A DNA stretch of 43,850 nucleotides from contig SUTT01000016.1 in the NCBI GenBank assembly GCA_015152565.1, positions 1-43,850 of the forward strand. The letters are read 5' to 3'. The notes beneath the pieces are model-generated. The model saw only the letters and a program-made list of their open reading frames with translations, searched no databases and had not been told where the DNA came from. The stretch's first letter is position 1. Each line of letters starts with the position of its first letter. Shown piece after piece: positions 40,068 through 43,850 of the stretch. The DNA is from Cyanobacteria bacterium SIG27 (GTDB lineage Bacteria > Cyanobacteriota > Vampirovibrionia > Gastranaerophilales > Gastranaerophilaceae). Position numbers and translations under genes: made by a program.

Positions 40068-41369
40068 TTAATTTTTTCCGATGCAAAAATATTCAAAGCC
40101 TTTTTCTTCTAAATTCAATGTATTGTATTGATTTCTTCCATCAAAAATAATAGCCTGCTTCATCAAGCCTTTTATTTTATCAAAATCAGGATGTTTAAAT
40201 TCGTTCCATTCCGTTAAAAGTAAAAGCCCATCTGCATTTTCTAAAGCGCAATAAGCGGAAGATGAATATGTAATTTTGTCGCCAAAATGGAATTTTGCAC
40301 ATTCAAAAGCTTTTGGGTCGTATGCTTTAATTTTAGCTCCCAATGATAATAATTCATTAATTATTGTAATTGATGGAGCTTCTCTCATATCATTTGTTTT
40401 TGGCTTAAATGACAAACCCCAAACTGCAAAAGTTTTACCTTTTATATTGTTATTAAATCTTTTTAAGATTTTTTCAATAAAAATTTTTCTTTGATTTTGA
40501 TTAATTTTAGAAGTTGCTTCTAATAAACTATAATCGCAATTATTATCTTTTGCAATTTTTGTTAACGCTTTTAAATCTTTTGGAAAACAACTTCCTCCAA
40601 AGCCAAGTCCTGAATATAAGAATTTGTTTCCAATTCTTTCATCGCTGCATATTCCCAATCTTACCATTTCATAATCTGCTCCAAGAGCTTGAGCAATGTT
40701 TGCAATTTGATTGGCATAAGAAATTTTAAGCGCCAGAAAAGAATTAGCAGCGTATTTTGTTAATTCTGCCGATTTAATGTCCATCACAATAATTGGATGA
40801 CCTGTTTTTTCGATTGGTTCATATAAATCTTTTATGATTTTTGTTGCACGGTCTGAATTTGAACCAATAATAATCCTATCCGGCTTTAAGAAATCTTCAA
40901 CAGCATTACCTTGCTTTAAAAATTCAGGATTTGATATTACATCAAATTCAATATTTGTTTTTGATTTAATGATTTTTGTAACCTCTTCAGCGCTTCCAAC
41001 AGGAACAGTTGATTTGTTAATGATTACTTTATAATCATCAATTAAAGGAGCAATTTCGTTTGCAACTTGATAAACATATTTTAAATCAGCGCTACCATCT
41101 TCGCTTTGAGGGGTGCTTACAGCAATAAAACACACAAGTGATTTTTTAATTGCTCCATCTAAATTGTTAGTGAAAATTAACCTGTTTTCTTTAACATTTG
41201 TTTTAATTAGCTCTTCTAAATTTGGTTCATAAATTGGAATAATTCCTTGTTTTAATTTGTTTAATTTTTCAATGTTATTATCAACACAAATAACATCATT
41301 TCCAAGCTCAGCAAAGCACGCCCCTGCAACAAGCCCAACATAACCCACTCCGATAACGCATACTTTCAT
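40068..41369 (-). CDS. ugd: UDP-glucose 6-dehydrogenase
   Basis: 433 residues. The N-terminal Rossmann domain with KVCVIGVGYVGLVAGACFA binds NAD. Further motifs are FIAVSTPQSEDGSADLKYVY, INKSTVPVGS, and the catalytic Cys261 in GLGFGGSCFPKDLKAL. The C-terminal UDP-binding domain includes VWGLSFKPKTNDMREAPS. It oxidises UDP-glucose to UDP-glucuronate using two NAD. The uxs-type gene precedes it on the same strand with the stop codon abutting its ATG, so both enzymes are made together. It converges with the kinase-like gene, with eight bases between. Confidence 0.96.
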   Translation of the reverse strand: MKVCVIGVGYVGLVAGACFAELGNDVICVDNNIEKLNKLKQGIIPIYEPNLEELIKTNVKENRLIFTNNLDGAIKKSLVCFIAVSTPQSEDGSADLKYVYQVANEIAPLIDDYKVIINKSTVPVGSAEEVTKIIKSKTNIEFDVISNPEFLKQGNAVEDFLKPDRIIIGSNSDRATKIIKDLYEPIEKTGHPIIVMDIKSAELTKYAANSFLALKISYANQIANIAQALGADYEMVRLGICSDERIGNKFLYSGLGFGGSCFPKDLKALTKIAKDNNCDYSLLEATSKINQNQRKIFIEKILKRFNNNIKGKTFAVWGLSFKPKTNDMREAPSITIINELLSLGAKIKAYDPKAFECAKFHFGDKITYSSSAYCALENADGLLLLTEWNEFKHPDFDKIKGLMKQAIIFDGRNQYNTLNLEEKGFEYFCIGKN

Positions 41370-42314
41370 CTATATTATCCCCTTAAAGTATGCAATTGTT
41401 TTATTAAGCCCATCCTCAAGCTTAATTTCGGGTTGCCAGTTTAGAATTTCTTTTGCTTTTGAAATATCTGGTCTTCTTTGCGTTGGATCATCAGATGGAA
41501 GCGGCTTATATGTAATATTTAAACTAGGATTAATTTTTTCTTTAATTAAATTTGCAAGTTCGCTAATTGTAAATTCGCCATCGTTTCCAAGGTTAATAGG
41601 CCCTGTGATATCATCTTGTGTTGCCATCATTTTAATTAAACCATTAATTAAATCATCAATATAGCAAAAAGAGCGAGTTTGTGCTCCATTACCATAAATA
41701 GTTAAATCTTTTCCTAAAAGCGCTTGATAGATGAAGTTTGAAACAACTCTTCCGTCGTTTTTATCCATTTTAGGGCCATAAGTGTTAAATATCCTAACCA
41801 CTTTTATTTTTGCACCATAAATTCTGTAATAGTCAAAAAATAAACTCTCAGCACACCTTTTACCCTCGTCATAACAACTTCTGATTCCGTTAGGATTAAC
41901 ATTACCAAAGTATGTTTCAATTTGCGGATGAACTAAAGGTTCGCCATATATTTCACTAGTTGAAGCTTGAAGAATTTTAGCGTTATTTTTAACTGCTAAA
42001 TCAAGTGCATTTATCGCGCCATAAATACATGTTTTTGTAGTTAAAATTGCATGTTTGCCTTGATAAGAAGCAGGGGAAGCAGGACATGCTAGATTGTAAA
42101 TTTCATCTATTTTTTCATCAATTTCAATTGGATTAATTACATCATGGTTAATAAATTTAAATCTTGAATTATCAATTAAATTTTCGATATTTTTTAAAGA
42201 ACCAGTGTAATTATTATCAAGACAGATAATTTTATTATTTTCATCTTGAATTAATCTATTGCATAGATTAGTCCCAATAAAACCTGTCCCACCTGTAATT
42301 AAAATTGTTTTCAT
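41370..42314 (-). CDS. UDP-glucuronate decarboxylase (UDP-xylose synthase), SDR family
   Basis: 314 residues. Extended SDR: ILITGGTGFIGTNLCNRLI (NAD-binding GxxGxxG), NLACPASPASYQ (75-86), which is diagnostic for UDP-xylose synthases, the Ser/Thr119 and Tyr148-x3-Lys152 catalytic set in ASTSEIYGEP and SCYDEGKRCAE, and the RIFNTYGPKM and TRSFCYIDDLINGL substrate-binding segments. It converts UDP-glucuronate to UDP-xylose. It is immediately upstream of ugd, so the pair turns UDP-glucose into UDP-xylose for a surface glycan. A related dTDP-glucose or UDP-GlcA epimerase activity is less likely given the ACPASP motif. Confidence 0.9.
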   Translation of the reverse strand: MKTILITGGTGFIGTNLCNRLIQDENNKIICLDNNYTGSLKNIENLIDNSRFKFINHDVINPIEIDEKIDEIYNLACPASPASYQGKHAILTTKTCIYGAINALDLAVKNNAKILQASTSEIYGEPLVHPQIETYFGNVNPNGIRSCYDEGKRCAESLFFDYYRIYGAKIKVVRIFNTYGPKMDKNDGRVVSNFIYQALLGKDLTIYGNGAQTRSFCYIDDLINGLIKMMATQDDITGPINLGNDGEFTISELANLIKEKINPSLNITYKPLPSDDPTQRRPDISKAKEILNWQPEIKLEDGLNKTIAYFKGII

Positions 42315-42423
42315 TATGTTGTTATTATCTTACATAATTAAATTATGGTCAAATATTTGAAAAACCTACATACTGCCAAGTTGGGTAATATATTTCTTTT
42401 CTTGGTTGATGTAGCGTAAGTTT

Positions 42424-43074
42424 ATGGAAAAAACAATTGAAAAAGCAAAATCGATAATTAATGAAAACGAAAAGTTAATTGCAAACATTTTGCATGACAT
42501 CAAAAGCCCCTTGTATAGCATTAAAATTGGTCTTCAAAATAAGCTTGATAATGATTTAAACAAAGATGTTTTTGAAACTACTTTAAATATTATTGAATAT
42601 ATTGAAAATTTTTTAGTAAATTATAGTTTTAAAGAGGGCAGATTTAACCATAAATTTGACTTGTGTGACATCAAAAAGATAATTAGTCAAAAAATTGAAA
42701 ATTATAAATATATTTTTATAAATAAAAATATTCATATTGATATGATTTTAGATGAGAGTGATTTTTCAACAAATTCAATTGAAATATTTTTATCTAGCAT
42801 AATAGGTAATATCATTTCAAATATTGCTTTTCATGCTTCTTGTAATGAAAATGCGCAAATTGAATTATACAAACAAGACGAAAATATTGTTGCGGAATTT
42901 AGAAATTATTATGAAAAAAAAGATAATAATTTCAATATGGGGTTAGATTTTTGTCGTGAACTAGCGCTTTTAACTAAAATCAATCTTAAATTTAGCAAAA
43001 CTAAAGAAACTGTTTGCGTAAAATTAAAAATTCCAATTTCTAAAAAATTAAAGCGACAAATCGTTAATATCTAG
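42424..43074 (+). CDS. Small soluble histidine-kinase-like protein with degenerate ATPase domain
   Basis: 216 residues, no transmembrane or sensor domain. HisKA-like segment with candidate His in ANILHDIKSPLYSIKIGL (about residues 20-37). The ATPase half keeps an N-box-like SIIGNIISNIAFHASC and a C-terminal NMGLDFCRELALLT, where the usual G-x-G-L-G-L of the G2 box has shrunk to M-G-L. No D-x-G-x-G (G1) motif is visible. It could be a phosphatase-type or phosphotransfer partner for another system. No response regulator is adjacent. Its 3' end overlaps the convergent 91-residue gene by 27 bases. Confidence 0.65.
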   Translation: MEKTIEKAKSIINENEKLIANILHDIKSPLYSIKIGLQNKLDNDLNKDVFETTLNIIEYIENFLVNYSFKEGRFNHKFDLCDIKKIISQKIENYKYIFINKNIHIDMILDESDFSTNSIEIFLSSIIGNIISNIAFHASCNENAQIELYKQDENIVAEFRNYYEKKDNNFNMGLDFCRELALLTKINLKFSKTKETVCVKLKIPISKKLKRQIVNI

Positions 43075-43323
43075 ATTTGATGTTGCTTTTGCTGAAATTT
43101 CAGCGATTAGTTTAGAAACTTCATAGCCAGATAGTACTACTTCAAGAATTAGTTGCGAATTAATTAAGATTTTATCATCATATTCCATTGTTTCTTGGTT
43201 TAAAACAAGAAATTCAATAAAATCTTCTCCAACGTATAAAATTTTGCCGAATTGCGCATCTGTCGCCCATCTAAGGAAAACGACCATTTGCTCAAATAGT
43301 TTTAGTTTTTGTATCATCCTCAT
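43048..43323 (-). CDS. Small hypothetical protein, possibly Sm/SH3-like
   Basis: 91 residues. ATG 43323 taken as start; ATG two codons later is possible. The middle (FGKILYVGEDFIEFLVLNQE, then a DDKILINSQLILEVVL strand) has the spacing of a five-strand Sm/SH3-like barrel, where G-x-I-x-x-V-G-x-D-F-I-E-F would be strands 2-3. The N-terminal helix (IQKLKLFEQMVVFLRWATDA) and C-terminal helix flank it. No signal peptide. Function unknown; the fold guess is inference. It overlaps the kinase-like gene on the other strand. Confidence 0.5.
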   Translation of the reverse strand: MRMIQKLKLFEQMVVFLRWATDAQFGKILYVGEDFIEFLVLNQETMEYDDKILINSQLILEVVLSGYEVSKLIAEISAKATSNLDINDLSL

Positions 43324-43478
43324 ATTAATATGATATGATTTTATTTACGAAAGTCAATTTTATTCATTTTAATTGTAACATTGTAAATTTTGTTTTATTA
43401 AGCTTAATATATTCTTTATTTGTATTTCATGTCTAATCATATTAAAATAAACTGCATAGACAAAGTGGAGTTATTTTT

Positions 43479-43850
43479 ATGTGCGGAATTATTGGATATA
43501 TCGGAAATAGAAAAGCTAGTGAGATTTTAATTTCTGGCTTATCTCATCTTGAATATAGGGGGTATGATTCTGCTGGCGTTGCACTTGCTCATAATGGCAC
43601 AACAAATGTCTATAAAGCACAAGGAAAATTAAATAATCTTGTTGAAGTACTAAAAACAAAACAAGATGTTTGTAATATTTCAACTCTTGGAATTGGGCAT
43701 ATTCGCTGGGCAACCCATGGTTTACCTACAACAATTAACGCTCATCCGCACACATGTAACTGCAAAAACTTTACCTTGGTTCACAATGGAATAATTGAAA
43801 ATTATCAAGAATTAAAAGAAGAATTGATTAAATGTGGTTGTGTTTTTGCC
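43479..43850 (+). CDS. glmS: Glutamine-fructose-6-phosphate aminotransferase, 5' part
   Basis: The first 124 codons are visible; the rest lies beyond the window. ATG 43479 behind GTGGAG (43465-43470). The N-terminal glutaminase domain is clear: catalytic Cys after the initiator Met ([20 protein letters not shown]), [29 protein letters not shown], and [17 protein letters not shown]. The enzyme uses glutamine to aminate fructose-6-phosphate, the first step toward UDP-GlcNAc for peptidoglycan and envelope glycans. The 155-bp upstream gap holds no glmS ribozyme-like structure that I can see; it is A/T-rich with no strong hairpin. Confidence 0.96.
   Translation, partial: MCGIIGYIGNRKASEILISGLSHLEYRGYDSAGVALAHNGTTNVYKAQGKLNNLVEVLKTKQDVCNISTLGIGHIRWATHGLPTTINAHPHTCNCKNFTLVHNGIIENYQELKEELIKCGCVFA

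Noticed and set aside
43324-43478. Possible glmS ribozyme or other riboswitch before glmS
   Set aside because: The gap is A/T-rich with no strong pairing and none of the GC-rich core expected of a glmS ribozyme; a plain ribosome site is present.

Overview
The window looks like a low-GC chromosome segment from an uncultured gut bacterium of the non-photosynthetic sister group of Cyanobacteria (Gastranaerophilales / 'Melainabacteria'). This is inferred. The clues are very high A+T, several otherwise unrelated proteins with a short FKG-type segment near the N-terminus that I associate with this order, a membrane-protein family (37383-38363) I associate with it, a LexA-type operator with a GTAC-N4-GTAC core resembling the cyanobacterial SOS box, and Gram-negative-type envelope genes (MsbA-like ABC exporter, prepilin, AlgI/AlgX-like acylation pair). 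No rRNA, CRISPR array or complete insertion sequence was seen.

Layout. 1-5200: a prepilin fragment, pth, a small HTH regulator, a membrane-anchored LysM protein, an exported carboxypeptidase-regulatory-like protein, a HisC-like aminotransferase with an extra degenerate HAD-like domain, and a His/Cys-rich membrane peptide. 5200-8650: a membrane-anchored AAA+ ATPase, tRNA-Met, then an accessory islet of about 1.9 kb (TOPRIM remnant plus a two-gene cassette) between near-identical 95-bp direct repeats made partly of tRNA-Met 3' sequence. 8650-10480: a leaderless SOS operon, lexA-umuC. 10500-14450: a tight minus-strand operon NfeD - response regulator - histidine kinase - TadA - DUF2400. 14500-21300: metallophosphoesterase, dGTPase, a GNAT-like protein, bioA, and a TPR - orphan kinase - Xer recombinase operon. 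21440-23890: MsbA-like exporter and a tRNA-Val locus surrounded by tandem tRNA-derived repeats. 23890-32084: CBS/DRTGG-type inorganic pyrophosphatase, AlgI/AlgX-like O-acylation pair, GDYXXLXY/DUF2157 pair, DHA2 drug exporter. 32200-40060: lineage-specific genes (FKG-motif proteins, M48-like protein without its zinc site, an 858-residue protein of unknown function, a kinase-like protein, a methyltransferase-like protein) with pnuC between them. 40068-43850: UDP-glucose to UDP-xylose enzymes, a small degenerate histidine kinase, a 91-residue protein, and the 5' end of glmS.

Two features recur. First, several genes have a good -10 hexamer 4-7 bases before the start codon and no Shine-Dalgarno, so they are probably leaderless (lexA, bioA, pnuC, the metallophosphoesterase, the HisC fusion, the FKG membrane protein, the kinase-like gene, the AlgX-like gene). 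Second, both tRNA loci carry broken tRNA copies containing related palindromic inserts, and each copy has its own terminator. This second feature is the best candidate here for something undescribed.
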